Of a stretch of DNA of 64,000 bases, positions 11,429 through 22,552 are shown piece after piece. Origin of the DNA: Didymella arachidicola (lineage: Eukaryota; Ascomycota; Dothideomycetes; Pleosporales; Didymellaceae); contig CM049998.1 of assembly GCA_016630955.3 (NCBI GenBank), positions 992,001 through 1,056,000 of the forward strand. The letters run 5' to 3'. The notes below the pieces were generated by a model, which saw nothing but the letters and a program-made list of their open reading frames with translations, was not told where the DNA came from and ran no database searches. Made by a program: the position numbers and the translations under genes. How positions within the stretch are numbered: position 1 is the stretch's first letter; each line of letters begins with the position of its first letter.

Positions 11429-12725
11429 ATGGGCGATATCCAAATCCCGAAGAAACACAAGGCCGCTGTCTACGACAAGCCGGGCTCGATATCGACCAAG
11501 ATTGAGGAACTCGATGTTCCTGAACCGGGGCCGGGAGAGGTCCTGATTAACCTGTGCGTATACCCATGACGTCTTGACTTCTCATTGCACACTGAGCCCT
11601 CCTACTTCGAACCTTTCTGAGAGGAGCATGCTGACCACCCAGCCAGGACGCACTCGGGCGTCTGCCACTCCGACATGGGCGTCATGCTCAACGCATGGAA
11701 GACCCTGCCGTTCCCCACACAAGCCGGGCAAGTCGGCGGGCACGAGGGCGTCGGCAAGATCGTCAAGACGGGCCCCGGAACGGACTCCTCTGCTGTCAAG
11801 GTCGGGGATCGCGTGGGGATCAAGTGGATGTCGGGGATTTGCGAGGCGTGCGAGGCGTGCCGGGCGGGCATGGACGCTAACTGCTTCAATGGCGTGAGTG
11901 TGTCCGTAGGCGTCGAAGGAAGAGGAGTTGCTGACCAGCGCAGAAAGTCTCGGGGTACTACACCCCAGGCACGTTCCAGCAGTATGTGCTCGGTCCTGCG
12001 AACTACGTCACGCCTATTCCTGATGGTCTTGATTCGGCGGCGGCTGCACCGCTGCTGTGTGCCGGCGTGACGGTGTACTCTGCGCTGCGCAAGACGAACG
12101 CCGAGTCTGGGAACTTTGTCGTGATTATGGGCGCCGGCGGTGGCCTGGGCCACCTCGCAGTACGTACCGCCCCCCCCCCCCCCCCCCTGCATCCATCTGC
12201 CACGTTCAAAGACTGACACAACCACAGGTCCAATACTCAGCCCGCGGCATCGGCCACCGCGTCATCGGCATCGACCACTCGTCGAAGAAAGCCCTCGTCC
12301 TCGACTCAGGCGCCGAGCACTTCATCCCCGTCGACGGCACCTCCTCGCTCGCCGACGCAGTCAAAAGCCTCACCGGCGGCCACGGCGCCCACGCCGTCGT
12401 CGTGTGCACGGCGCACCAGGGCGCATACGACGAGTCTGTCAACTTGCTGCGGTTCGGCGGACGCGTGGTGTGCGTGGGGATTCCCGAGGGCGATATGAAG
12501 CCCATTGCGAGCGCGACTGCGGGGGTTATGGTGGGCAAGGCGTTGCAGATTGTGGGGAGTGCGGTGGGGACGAGGAAGGAGGCGATTGAGGCGGTTGAGT
12601 TTGCGGCGAGGGGGATTGTGAAGACGCATTTTCGGGTGGAGAAGTTGGATAAGCTGACGAGTGTGTTTGAGGAGATGGATAGGCAACAGTTAAAGGGGCG
12701 TGTGGTTATTGACTTGTCGGATTAG
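11429..12725 (+). CDS. Zinc-dependent alcohol dehydrogenase
   Basis: Four exons (11429-11553, 11647-11893, 11944-12159, 12228-12725) give 361 residues, normal for the medium-chain ADH1 type. Catalytic zinc ligands are in SGVCHSD and GHEGVG. The structural zinc site is the four-Cys lobe CEACEACRAGMDANC. The NAD(P) site is GAGGGLGHLA in the Rossmann fold, interrupted after LA by intron 3. The enzyme should interconvert primary alcohols and aldehydes, likely in the cytosol (no targeting peptide), as in fermentative ethanol metabolism; exact substrate is not readable. Intron 3 contains an uninterrupted 18-C run. The last 170 nt shift from C-rich to G-rich codons, which affects composition only. 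Confidence 0.93.
12170..12187 (+). repeat. 18-C homopolymer inside intron 3 of the dehydrogenase
   Basis: Eighteen consecutive C bases start 10 nt after the GTACGT donor of the 68-nt third intron of the alcohol dehydrogenase gene. The tract replaces the usual mixed sequence between donor and branch region. Such runs are prone to length change and sequencing error, so its exact length is uncertain. Confidence 0.9.
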
Positions 12726-13397
12726 GTGTGTGAGAGAGGATGGGGAGGAGAGGGGGTTGGATAGTGATGTCGAGGCAAAGAGCTGTTACGAATCGAGTTG
12801 TCTTTGACACGAGTGTACCTACCATTGCCACTCGATATAAGTCTACCCACCTCCAGCTTGAATTGAAGATGTGGTTTGGCCAGAGACTACAGCATCGAGT
12901 GATTGAAAAGTCAAGGCACGCTCCAAGCGACGCTATACATGCAATTGAATATAATGTGGCCGATTTCACCTTCTCAAACTGCACTAGCCCTGAAGAGTGG
13001 CCCCGGAGTGTGTACAGTGTGCCGGACTAATTCTTGAATTTACAACTTCATAGTTGTTGCCGCTGCGGCAAGCGTGAACACAGGTGCGTCGAGCATCTGT
13101 AGATTCACGGCAGTCACGATAGATGAAAAAGTCGACTTGATATGTGCATGTGCATGTGCAAGGCTCGCAGGGCTGGGCGAAGAGGCGTGGCTGAGCTTCC
13201 AGAAGCACTAGAAGCCGTTGCAAGTGGGGTCTCGGAAGGGCGTCGGCTCCCGAGCCCGAGTGACGACCGGGACATGTGACGAGGGTGCAGCGGGCGACGA
13301 TGCAGCCACGGCGATTCGCCTGCCATGACAGCTGTCACCCACGCCGTATAGATAGCGGACTAAACCCCCGGGGCCTTGTCGATATCCGTGAATAAGG
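12726..13397. other. Intergenic interval dehydrogenase to DPL1
   Basis: About 0.67 kb with short overlapping open frames only. It contains a (TGCATG)-like repeat stretch at 13142-13158 (ATGTGCATGTGCATGTGC). No gene or RNA recognised; it is presumably the DPL1 promoter. Confidence 0.5.
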
Positions 13398-15152
13398 ATG
13401 CCTGGCTCTAGTCGACTGCCCGTCAGTCTGCGCGACACGTTCAATGCGCACCGAGCGACGCCCAAGGGCCAGCTCGCGGCGCTGAACCTCGAAGTGTAGG
13501 CGGCGGCGGCTGTCCCACGGTAGACGCATTGCTGACGACGGCACAGGCTGCGCAACATTGTCTTCGTTCTCTTCCTCGTGCGCTGGACGCGCATCCTCTT
13601 CTACCAGCTCAAGGGCCGCGGCATCTTCGGCTCGCTCTCCGACCTCTACATCGCCGTCCGACGCTACCTCTACGGCGTGTTCCTGCGCCTGCCCGGCGTG
13701 CGCACAAAGGTCCAGACGCAGGTCTCCGAGTCGCTGCTCAAGCTCGAGCGCAAGCTCGTCCCCAGCGGCCCCGGCATCGAGCGCATCACGACGCTGCCGA
13801 GCCAAGGATGGAGTGGGGAAGCGGTGCGCAGGAAGCTGGGCGAGCTGGCCGACATGGAGCACACGCGCTGGGAGGACGGGCGCGTCAGCGGTGCCGTCTA
13901 TCACGGCGGCGAGGACCTGATCCGACTCCAGACCGAGGCCTTTGGCAAGTTCACCGTCGCCAACCCCATCCACCCCGACGTCTTCCCCGGCGTGCGCAAG
14001 ATGGAGGCCGAGATCGTCGCCATGGTGCTGTCGCTCTTCAGCGCCCCCGAAGGCGCGTGCGGCGTCACCACCAGCGGCGGCACAGAGTCCATCCTCATGG
14101 CCTGTCTGTCCGCGCGCAACAAAGCTCACGCCGAGCGCGGCGTGACAGCCCCCGAGATGATCCTCCCGGAAACCGCACACACCGCCTTCCGCAAGGCATG
14201 TGAGTACTTCAAGATCAAAATGCACCTCGTCAAATGCCCTGCGCCAAGCTACAAAGTGCACCTCCCCTCCGTGTCACGACTAATCAACCCGAACACCGTC
14301 CTCCTCGTCGGCTCCGCACCAAACTTCCCCCACGGCATCATCGACGACATCACCGCCCTCAGCAAACTCGCCCACAAAAAGCGTCTCCCCCTCCACGTAG
14401 ACTGCTGTCTCGGCTCCTTCATCATCCCCCTCCTCCCAAAAGCCGGCTTCGACTTCGAGCCCTTCGACTTCCGCCTCAAGGGCGTAACCAGCATATCCTG
14501 CGACACCCACAAATACGGCTTCGCCCCCAAAGGCAACAGCACCGTCCTCTACCGCTCCGACTCCCTCCGCAAACACCAATACTTCATCTCCCCCGACTGG
14601 TCCGGCGGCGTCTACGCCTCCCCTTCCATCGCGGGCTCGCGGCCCGGCGCGCTGATCGCAGGGTGCTGGGCCTCGCTCGTCGCGCAGGGCGAGAGCGGAT
14701 ACATCGACGCGTGCCACAAGATCGTCGGCGGGATGAAGAAAATCGAATCTGCTATCCGCGAGCGCAGCGAGCTCAACACAGATCTATCCATCATTGGCCG
14801 TCCGCTGGTCAGCGTCGTCGCGTTCCTATCCCACACCCTCGACATCTACGACGTCGCGGACGGCATGTCGCACAAGGGCTGGCATTTAAACGCCCTGCAG
14901 AACCCCCCCGCGATCCACGTAGCCGTCACGCTGCCTATCGTTGCGGTCGCGGATAAGTTGATTGCGGATCTGGTGGATGTAGTGGAGGATGTCAAGGAGC
15001 AGGAGAGGAAGCGTGTTGCGGAGGGGAAGGGGAAGAAGGGTGCGGTTAAGGGGGATGCGGCGGCGTTGTATGGGGTTGCGGGGAGCTTGCCGAATAAGAG
15101 CGTGGTTGTGGATTTGGCGAAGGGGTTTTTGGATACGCTGTATAAGGTGTAG
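13398..15152 (+). CDS. DPL1: Sphingosine-1-phosphate lyase
   Basis: Two exons (13398-13495 and 13547-15152) give 567 residues, the usual size. The first exon encodes a short luminal/N-terminal segment. The second opens with a hydrophobic stretch (LRNIVFVLFLVRW, about residues 34-46) that would be the single ER membrane anchor. The PLP-dependent group II decarboxylase-like fold follows: TTSGGTESILMA, LHVDCCLGSF and DTHKYGFAPKG, whose Lys (about residue 355) forms the Schiff base with PLP. It cleaves phosphorylated sphingoid bases to a long-chain aldehyde and phosphoethanolamine, the exit step of sphingolipid catabolism in the ER. The exon 1 end was chosen because GT|GTAGGC keeps the frame into the membrane segment; the donor is weak. 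The insert KGKKGAVKGDAAA near the C-terminus is low complexity. Confidence 0.95.
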
Positions 15153-16844
15153 GTCAGAGTGGGACGGACAGTTGGGTACATGGCATAGCGTGCAATAAAT
15201 TCATTTAGGATTCAAACTGATACACGCGAGCGCGCGCTGGTGCAGTGGAATGGATTTTTGATAGCGTGAAGGCGTTTTCGGAATTTATTCTGAGCAGAGG
15301 TAAAAGAATTCTTGGTCAGGTTGAAGAATTCATACCATGGTTCCTGGTCACACAGGTAGCTGATAGGTAAGCAACAGTAGGACTGTGGTATTCGGCAAAA
15401 GCAGCGTCTCTTGGCCAGTGCAGTGATACGAAGGTGCTCATTTTTTATGAGGAATCACTAGCCAGAACATCAACTAAACTCTCTCTATTCCACACGCTAT
15501 AGTAACAACACCTTTGCATAAATTTACAAGAAAATATCTATATAGATAGAGAAATCTTCCCTCTACATTATTACAGAATTTTAATTTAATAAACGCGTAG
15601 TTGTGTTAAAGCCTACAAGCACAAGTAGGAGGCTTGTTGCGGTGTTCTTGTGAGTGATTCCTCATAAAAAACGAGCTCCTTCGTAGTGTACACAACTGGC
15701 AGTCCCAACAGGCGCGCACGGGCAGAGCCTCAATTATCAAGATGGGTACTACTCTTTGATTGGTGTAGGCCTTGTTTCAAATTCCAACGAAGACTTACTT
15801 CCCAGGTTGGATCAGCGATTTCCAAGAGCACAGGGGCAGCCAAGAACGCGGTAGGAGGACGCATGGGTGCGAGGATCAAGTCCGCTTCTTGAGACGATGA
15901 CGCAAAGTTCATCATGGTAGAAGCAGGATATCAGACGAAATTAACGGTTCACCTTGCAGCTCGTGTGTGGTGAAGGACTCGTGCGCCATGTCTGTGCGTC
16001 ATGGTGTGGGGCCGTGAGGCGGCTGATCGCCTTCACCAAAGATATGCTTAGCGTTTCTCTCCAGTGCGCCACCACGAGTCCTCCTGTATACTCAGAGGCA
16101 TTGACTGACATTGGGAAAGCGGATTCTGTCACCATGGTATTTACTGGACTCGCCTCTCTTCGAGCGCACGCTGGCTTGAGTCTGGTGACTGTTGCTTTTC
16201 ATCAACTATCAGACGAGGCTGAGCGGTAGAAGTGCTATGCCAGATCCTTGCACGCATGCATGGGCTGGACCGACACCATCTTACTTGGCGCTAATCTCCC
16301 CTGCGTACGGACTCTGCCGACCACTGAGTGCAGTGGGTCGATCATCGCACGCGAGCTGCTGCAAGATCACACTGTGCCCTACCCTCCAGGAGGCGTCATA
16401 CGAGACGAGCGCTCCCCTCGCAGCTAGGACTACTAGGCAAGCCTGAAGCCACCCGCAAGTTCGTCGTGTACTTGATTTGTTGAACCTGGCCCCCAACACG
16501 ATGCTCGAAACGCCGCCCCAGTTTGAGCTCTTGATCGGTGCGGGTAACGGCTGCCAGCCGAGTTGGAAGAGCGATGCCAACCTGTCAGCTATTGACCGGA
16601 TGGTATGCACGCATCCTGCGTGCAGGATAACGTGCAGAAGATCCCTGCAAGCACACATGGCTCACTGCAATCACACGGTCCTCCGCAGACAAGATGTCAG
16701 CCTTATATTAAGAAGGGCACCGCGACGCTTAAACATGCTCCAGAGTCCAGAACCTGTCCAACACTGCATTTTCGCTTTCCATTCTGCCCAAGTCAAGACC
16801 CATCTTATTCAGAGCTATCTACCGTTCAATACTCAATCTATCCA
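15153..16844. other. Intergenic interval containing a MITE
   Basis: The 1.7 kb between DPL1 and the kinase-HET gene holds a 255-bp MITE (15429-15683) and otherwise only short frames. The kinase-HET frame is open upstream to 16605, but an ATG at 16845 is preferred, so 16605-16844 may be leader. No RNA gene recognised. Confidence 0.5.
15429..15683. mobile_element. MITE, Tc1/mariner type, 31-bp inverted repeats
   Basis: The ends 15429-15459 and 15653-15683 are inverted copies of each other over 31 bp with two mismatches (both begin CGAAGG and end GAGGAATCACT internally). The element is flanked on both sides by TA (15427-15428 and 15684-15685), the Tc1/mariner target duplication. The 190-bp interior is AT-rich and has no open frame. 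This is the structure of a non-autonomous miniature element mobilised by a transposase encoded elsewhere. Its ends do not match the Tc1 or pogo elements in this window, so its helper is not here. Confidence 0.85.
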
Positions 16845-19800
16845 ATGTCTCTCAGTCCTCATGACACGACAGGCGCACCCAAAAGTACGATGACCGTACG
16901 ACCTAGGACTGCTAGCACAGCTTCTCCCATGCAACCATTCCGCGGCGAGGGATCAGGGGTGGTCGAGAGTGATGCCCCGATCACGGAGGCAGTCTCTTCG
17001 ATCAATAAAATCAATAGGCTTCTGAAACAAAATCCTATCGGACTAGACAGGGAGCGTTTATACGTCCCCGAAGAAGAGCTCAACATGCTGCTCGACCTTG
17101 ACACTATCAGAGGAGCTCTCGATCCGATTGGCGACAACGACCTCGCCCAATATATTCTCGACAATGCTCGAAAAACATTTGCAACCCTTCATGTGGTTTT
17201 TGAGTATCCACCAGAGTTCCGCATCAGGGCTATGCAAACCTTCATGCGAACAAGCTTCACAGACGAGACACTGTCTTCAGAGACCTTTGTCATGTGCGAA
17301 AGCAATTGCGAAGCGGTAAAGAACAACTGTCAACACTACTTTCCAGATTCCGGGTTCTGGAGTCCGACCAGCTTTAACAACTTCGCCCATCTACGCTGGC
17401 AATTTCTGGTGCCTAGCTTCGACAAGGACGTCTTCCGATACAGCTTTCACCACCAGCAAATGCTACCATGGAGAGGCAGGTTTACCTCGACGGTCATTAG
17501 CTCAGGAAACTTCAGCGAGGTGTCATGTTGGAACATGATCGCACGACATCAAAATTTGCTTCCTGTACGTAGTGGTGGTACCGTCGTCGTTGCGCACAAA
17601 ACTCTAAAGCCGATGGATGAAATCCCAAATTATAACATCGAGCAAGAATGGATCAGGGAAGCCAAGGCTCACGATGAGCTGAACGAAAGGAGTGAGCACC
17701 TCATCCGGGGTATTGGGGCCTACAAGTTGGTCAATAAGGATACAAAACACAACACCTACCATTTGATCCTTGAATGGGCAGATGGTGGTAATCTGCTCAG
17801 TTACTGGAAGAGCAATCCAGAGCCTCAGCTTGATGGCAATATCGATAGGAGTCGCAGGCGGGTCCGGGCACTGCTCAAACAATTTCGAGGACTCACCGAA
17901 GCATTAGAGTGCATGCACTTTGGAGAACCTCCTTCTCGGCGCTCCAGCATTCAAGATCTGGAAATGCTAGTGCCGCAAAGCCCTCCGCAAGACTCAGATG
18001 CACGGTCGTCTATGCCAATTTTCGACTTGAAAGTCACAGGTGAAGAAGGTTCTACACTGCAACAGTATCCTGAACCGACTCGACCTACTACACCGAAAGT
18101 CAACAGCATAAGATTGACCGTTCCTGATCCAGAACCGGGCCATCTTACTCGCACTGGCTCGTTTACCGAGAATTGGCGCCATGGCGATATTAAGCCCGAG
18201 AATATCCTTCGATTCAAGACTCATGACTCCACCACAGACCCTTCGGATAACGGCATTCAGATGCTGATCGACCGATCCCAGGGTGGCAATGGTGGACAAA
18301 CTGCAGACAGCTTTCAGGGCCTTGACAACCAACGTAGCACCGTCGACCAGCAATCTACCTACGAGCACCAAGACGATGTCGGCCAACAGACGACGTCTGA
18401 GTCAACGGAAGATCCGCAGCTTGGTATACTGAAACTGGCAGATCTAGGCAGAGCGCGACAACACTTGCTGAGGACAGAATGGAGAATGACAACCGAGAAA
18501 GAACGGTTCCGTACTCGTTGGTACGAACCGCCAGATCTCTCGCAGGATCTGAACCAGGTATCCCAGGGGAAAATCTCACGTTTATTCGACATGTGGTCAC
18601 TCGGATGTGTCATGCTTGATGGTATTTTGTGGATGTTCTACGGGAACAATGCCATCGAGAGTTTCCAAAACGAGACCCCAACCAACAGTGACAGCATCAA
18701 AGCTACGCCATACTGGATTAGGACTGGGTCCAGCAGGTATAAAGTTACCGATGCGGCGTCTTCGTGGATGGATCATGCTCTGCAGGATGGTTTGAAGTAC
18801 AGTGACGCCATCGCAGATCTGGTAAAGTTGGTCAAATACAGACTCCTCCGAGTGGACTTGCCTCCTGATTCCGAGGTCTATACGCCTGGTTTTCGGACAA
18901 ACGCGAGGGACTTACGAGAACAACTTGACGATATCCTGCGCAGGGCGGACATGGATGAAGCGTATCTGTTCAGAGGAGTTCACGAATACAATGCGCAACC
19001 TCCAGTCCATGGAGAGGCCAGAGAAGGTCAGTCGACAACTCATCAGCCTTCTTCGCTTCAGGTACCTTCTTCGGCGAGGCCCTCAACCAAAGACCCATCG
19101 ACTGCCCACCGTAGGCAGCCAACTAGCCAAGCTACTCGGATCGCTCTCGAAATGGTTTACACAGACGATATAAAAGATGAGTGGCAGTATCTTGACGACC
19201 ATATCTTTGCAGAGAAATGGATTGACCAGAACGGGACTCCTGATGCGGACGATCTGTGTGCGTACTGCAGCAACATAGATTTAGCATCTGAGGATCTGGT
19301 CGTCACCAGGTCAAATATTGAGGAGAACCAAGATACGTGCATGCTATGTGAGCTGTTAGATAAGTCGTTAGAGAGAGCGAGGCTCGGTGATCAAGCAGAA
19401 GTTCGTCTAACAAAAGTGCTGGATACTTTCGTTGCACAGGATTCTGGTGGTAATGAGTTGAAGATTCTAAGACTTTGCTGCGCAAATGGTGAGCTTTTTC
19501 AGTCTCTGATAGGATGGTGGGTCTAATAAAGCAACAGACTCGGACAGTAAAACCCATAGGCTCCCGGTAGGCGCACCAAGTCTCTGCGAGCCAGCACGTG
19601 TTGCTTCAGCGATCGACCCGTTCATGCAGCTGCCCAGAGCTTGGCTGGAAGATTGCGACCGCAATCACAACAGCACATGTGCTCCCATCCGGGACAGATC
19701 TCAATTACCGCTGAGACTAATAGACGTGAAGAACAACAGGGCGAAGATTGTCGACTCAACGGATCTCGATGACACCGAGACCATCCGCTACATCGCCTTT

Positions 19801-21152
19801 TCTCACAAATGGGGTGCCATGCCGGACGAAGCCAAGACTACCAAGTCAAATCTCACCTCGCGAAGGAAATACATACCCAAGAGGGAGATTCCCACAAGTT
19901 TCAACGACGCCATTGCCGTTACGAAAGCGCTCGGCTGCAAGTACTTGTGGATTGATTGCATCTGTATCAACCAAGGGCCAGACGGCGATTTTGCCGAGCA
20001 AGCCAGCTCCATGCAGACTGTATTTAGCAATGCCTATTGCGTGATTGCTGCTGCCAGTGCACAAGGTGCGACTTCGGGATTCTGGGCGCGCGATATCGAG
20101 GAGAACCCACTCTTCTCGGTGAGGAAGGGCGAGATATTCATCTCTGTCGTCACAAACGACTTCACCCGCGATGTACTAAAGAGCCCTCTTAATCAGCGTG
20201 GATGGGTGCTGCAGGAGCACGCTCTGGCTAGGAGAACAATCTTCTTCACTGGGACTCAGATGTACTGGGAGTGTGGAGATGGCATAAGATGTGAGACGCT
20301 GCGGAAGCTGAGGCAGTAAGTGCTTGAGACTTTGATTTTGTACACCACTGACACTTCTGCAGCGATGTGGCGGGCCTCTTGGGCGACGCCGACTTTCCTA
20401 GCAAGACAGTGCAGATGCAGAGCACTCGAGGCACACAGATTCATCTTTGGAGAGGCTTGTTTCAGCAGTATTCATCACTGGGCTTTTCTTACCCGGAAGA
20501 TCGATCAGTCGCTATCGAGGGTCTGATGGCGCGTCTGACAAAAGCCTTCAAGACTCGAAGTCGATATGGCGTGTTCGAGAGTTTCTGGGGCCGCTGTCTG
20601 CTGTGGCGGCGACCCGACGATGGAGCCTCGCTGAAACGCATACTCCCTGGTGAGCATACGAAAGAGCTTCCTCCCACTTGGTCCTGGATGGCATTCGAAG
20701 GTGCGATCGACTTTCTCAGACCTGAAGGCGGCGAAGTGGAATGGAACACTGGGGTTATCTTGCCATTTGGGAACGATACAGAGACGACCAAGGCCAACGG
20801 CACCAAAAACAGCCTTCTTCTGCCCAATGCTCAGTATCAGCGCAGCGCGACTGTTATCACAAACAGCACAGCAAGGGGCAACGCCATCCAGGCGATAGCG
20901 TACAAGCTCGCAGCTTCAGTTGAGCATCTGGATGAGTGTGACATCCACTTCGATGGTGAGACGCAATGGGCGGAGGGGCAAGTGAGGGCGGTCATTATCT
21001 GCACGTCCAAGGACCAGGACGAGCATCATGTTTTGCTGGTGTCCCCTGCCACACAGGGGCCGAAGCCCATGTCCTTCGAGCGAGCAGGAGTTGCTTGCCT
21101 GCCAAATGTTTGTATTGATCGTACGAGTGGGATCAACGTTGCCATTGTGTAA
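16845..21152 (+). CDS. Protein kinase fused to HET domain
   Basis: Three exons (16845-19488, 19538-20315, 20363-21152; introns 49 and 47 nt, phases close) give 1403 residues. Residues about 215-600 are a Ser/Thr kinase: VVVAHKTLKP (candidate ATP lysine about 252), EWADGGNLLSYW, HGDIKPENIL (Asp about 448), LADLGRA in place of DFG, and DMWSLGCVMLDG. Two Ser/Gln-rich inserts interrupt it before HGD and before DLG. A CAYC and CMLC pair (about 805-840) introduces the HET module: FSHKWG, YLWIDCICINQ and RGWVLQEHALARRTIFF (about 965-1110), then a HET-type C-terminal region. HET domains trigger heterokaryon incompatibility cell death; a kinase arm suggests a signalling input, which is inference. The kinase and the HET start share one uninterrupted exon, so fusion does not depend on splicing. 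A separate HET-only product could start at the ATG at 19152. Confidence 0.88.
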
Positions 21153-21447
21153 TCTTGTATGCGGGATCGATGCTTGAAGCATGAGGCTGAGGTAATAAAA
21201 AGGTAAAAACGCATAGAGAGTATCGCGAGTGGCGCTCATAATGCCGTCGTAGATTATGTCATAAGTTACGTCTCCCCATAGCAGCAATTTCCATACTATT
21301 TTCATCTTCCTCTCCATTGTAAAGTAATCACGTTATCTCACTGCCCCTACAGACTGATACGTATGCAACTGTCGGAAGACCGCCTGATCTGTATGCATTG
21401 GCCTGGTATAAATACAACGTATTCTGGACAAGATTCTACACATAAGC

Positions 21448-22275
21448 TTACAAAGGTGCTGGTGGCTGGCTCGCGGCAGCTGGGATCCTCGCCGCCGTCT
21501 GCTCGAGAGGCAGCAACTTTCTGGGCCGCTTGAGGTCCTCTTCTGTGACGCCATTCGCAAGCTTCGTAAGGCCCATCACAGGCGGGTCACCCTTCTTGAC
21601 AAACTCGTACAATCCTGCCAATGTTAGTCTGAGTTTCCTCTCACAGATTTCGCGTTGTCTGGACTGACCAGGAAGCTTGTTGCCTGCCAATCTGAATGCA
21701 TCCCTCACGACCTGCTCGTGCAGATCGCCCTGGATCTCAAAGATGATCTTCGACACCGCCACCCTCGCTGTCCACCTGTCGAAGCTTCCCTTTCCCTTAC
21801 CCATACGCACGTCGTTTCCAGACGTGTACACACCAATGTTGGCTGCAATGCGCATGTACATGCGGAACTTCATACCCCTGAGCCTCTTACGGATTGTGTC
21901 TTCCGCAATCTTGAGCTGTTGTGCAGAAATTCGGCGGTCGTGATCGCGCATCCGCAGGCCGTAGTCGCCCCAGACAACTGTAGTGCCGCGCATGGAGCCA
22001 CCAGTGGGCACTCGGCAGCGACCTTTTCGCGACTTGCGCGACTCTCCAGCTTTAGGCGCGAGCCAATTCTGATGTGCGGGAGTTGACGAGAAGAATCGTA
22101 CGGTGGTCGGCTTGACGGCGGGTGTGAGGAATTGGCATCTTGGGACGGCCGCTGCATCTGTCAGTCCTGGGTCTCTGTATCGCAATTAATCTGCCATACG
22201 TCTTGGACGAGCGGCGCTCAAACTCAGCGAGCTGAATGAAGCCAACAGGCTTTGCTGTATCCTGGGCGGCGGCAT
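21448..22275 (-). CDS. MRPL16: Mitochondrial ribosomal protein uL16m
   Basis: Three exons (22275-22200, 22157-21669, 21614-21448) give 243 residues. The first exon (MPPPRIQQSLLASFSSLSLS) is an amphipathic Arg/Ser presequence for mitochondrial import, followed by FFSSTPAHQNWLAPK, the usual processing region. The uL16 core follows: GESRKSRKGR, GGSMRGTTVVWGDYGLR, ISAQQLKIAEDTIRKRL, FRMYMRI and MGKGKGSFDRWTARV. It is a large-subunit protein near the peptidyl transferase centre. The upstream exon was found from the GTATGG donor and CTGACAG acceptor; without it the protein would lack the presequence. It is transcribed divergently from RFC1 with 277 bp between start codons. Confidence 0.95.
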
Positions 22276-22552
22276 GATGGGTAATGTACGGTCACGGAGG
22301 TCCGCACTTGCATCTCGAAGTTCTGTTGCGGCAGCCACGCCAAGATGTGGCCGTGCAGGTGTGGCTGCCGCTAGTGCAAGGCGCGTCTGTCGCCTAATGA
22401 CTTCGCGTTGAAGGCGCGTCCATCACGTCAATGCTGCCTCGAGAGCAGACGACGCTATAACCACGCCCACCCCACCCATTGTCTTCGTTCGACCGTACGC
22501 ACTCTATTTTGTCTCTTGCGACAACTTCCTGTAGTGAAATTGTACGATAAGG
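22276..22552. promoter_or_regulatory. Shared divergent promoter MRPL16/RFC1
   Basis: The 277 bp between the two start codons must serve both genes. It includes CpG-rich GGCGCGTC and TTCGCGTT words resembling the ACGCG core of MCB/MluI boxes used by S-phase genes in yeasts, but no exact ACGCGT. No TATA box was seen. Confidence 0.45.

Noticed and set aside
12140..12589. 149-codon Arg/Pro/His-rich frame over the dehydrogenase
   Set aside because: Shadow of exon 4 plus the poly-C intron; no independent signal.
13335..14261. 308-codon open frame antisense to DPL1
   Set aside because: It mirrors the GC-biased codons of the real DPL1 exon; composition is Ala/Gly/Asp repeats without a family match.
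15742..15892. Tiny ATGG exon joined to a GSAISKSTGAAKNAVGG segment
   Set aside because: The splice would put that segment in the wrong frame; the remaining coding evidence is about 30 residues next to the MITE.
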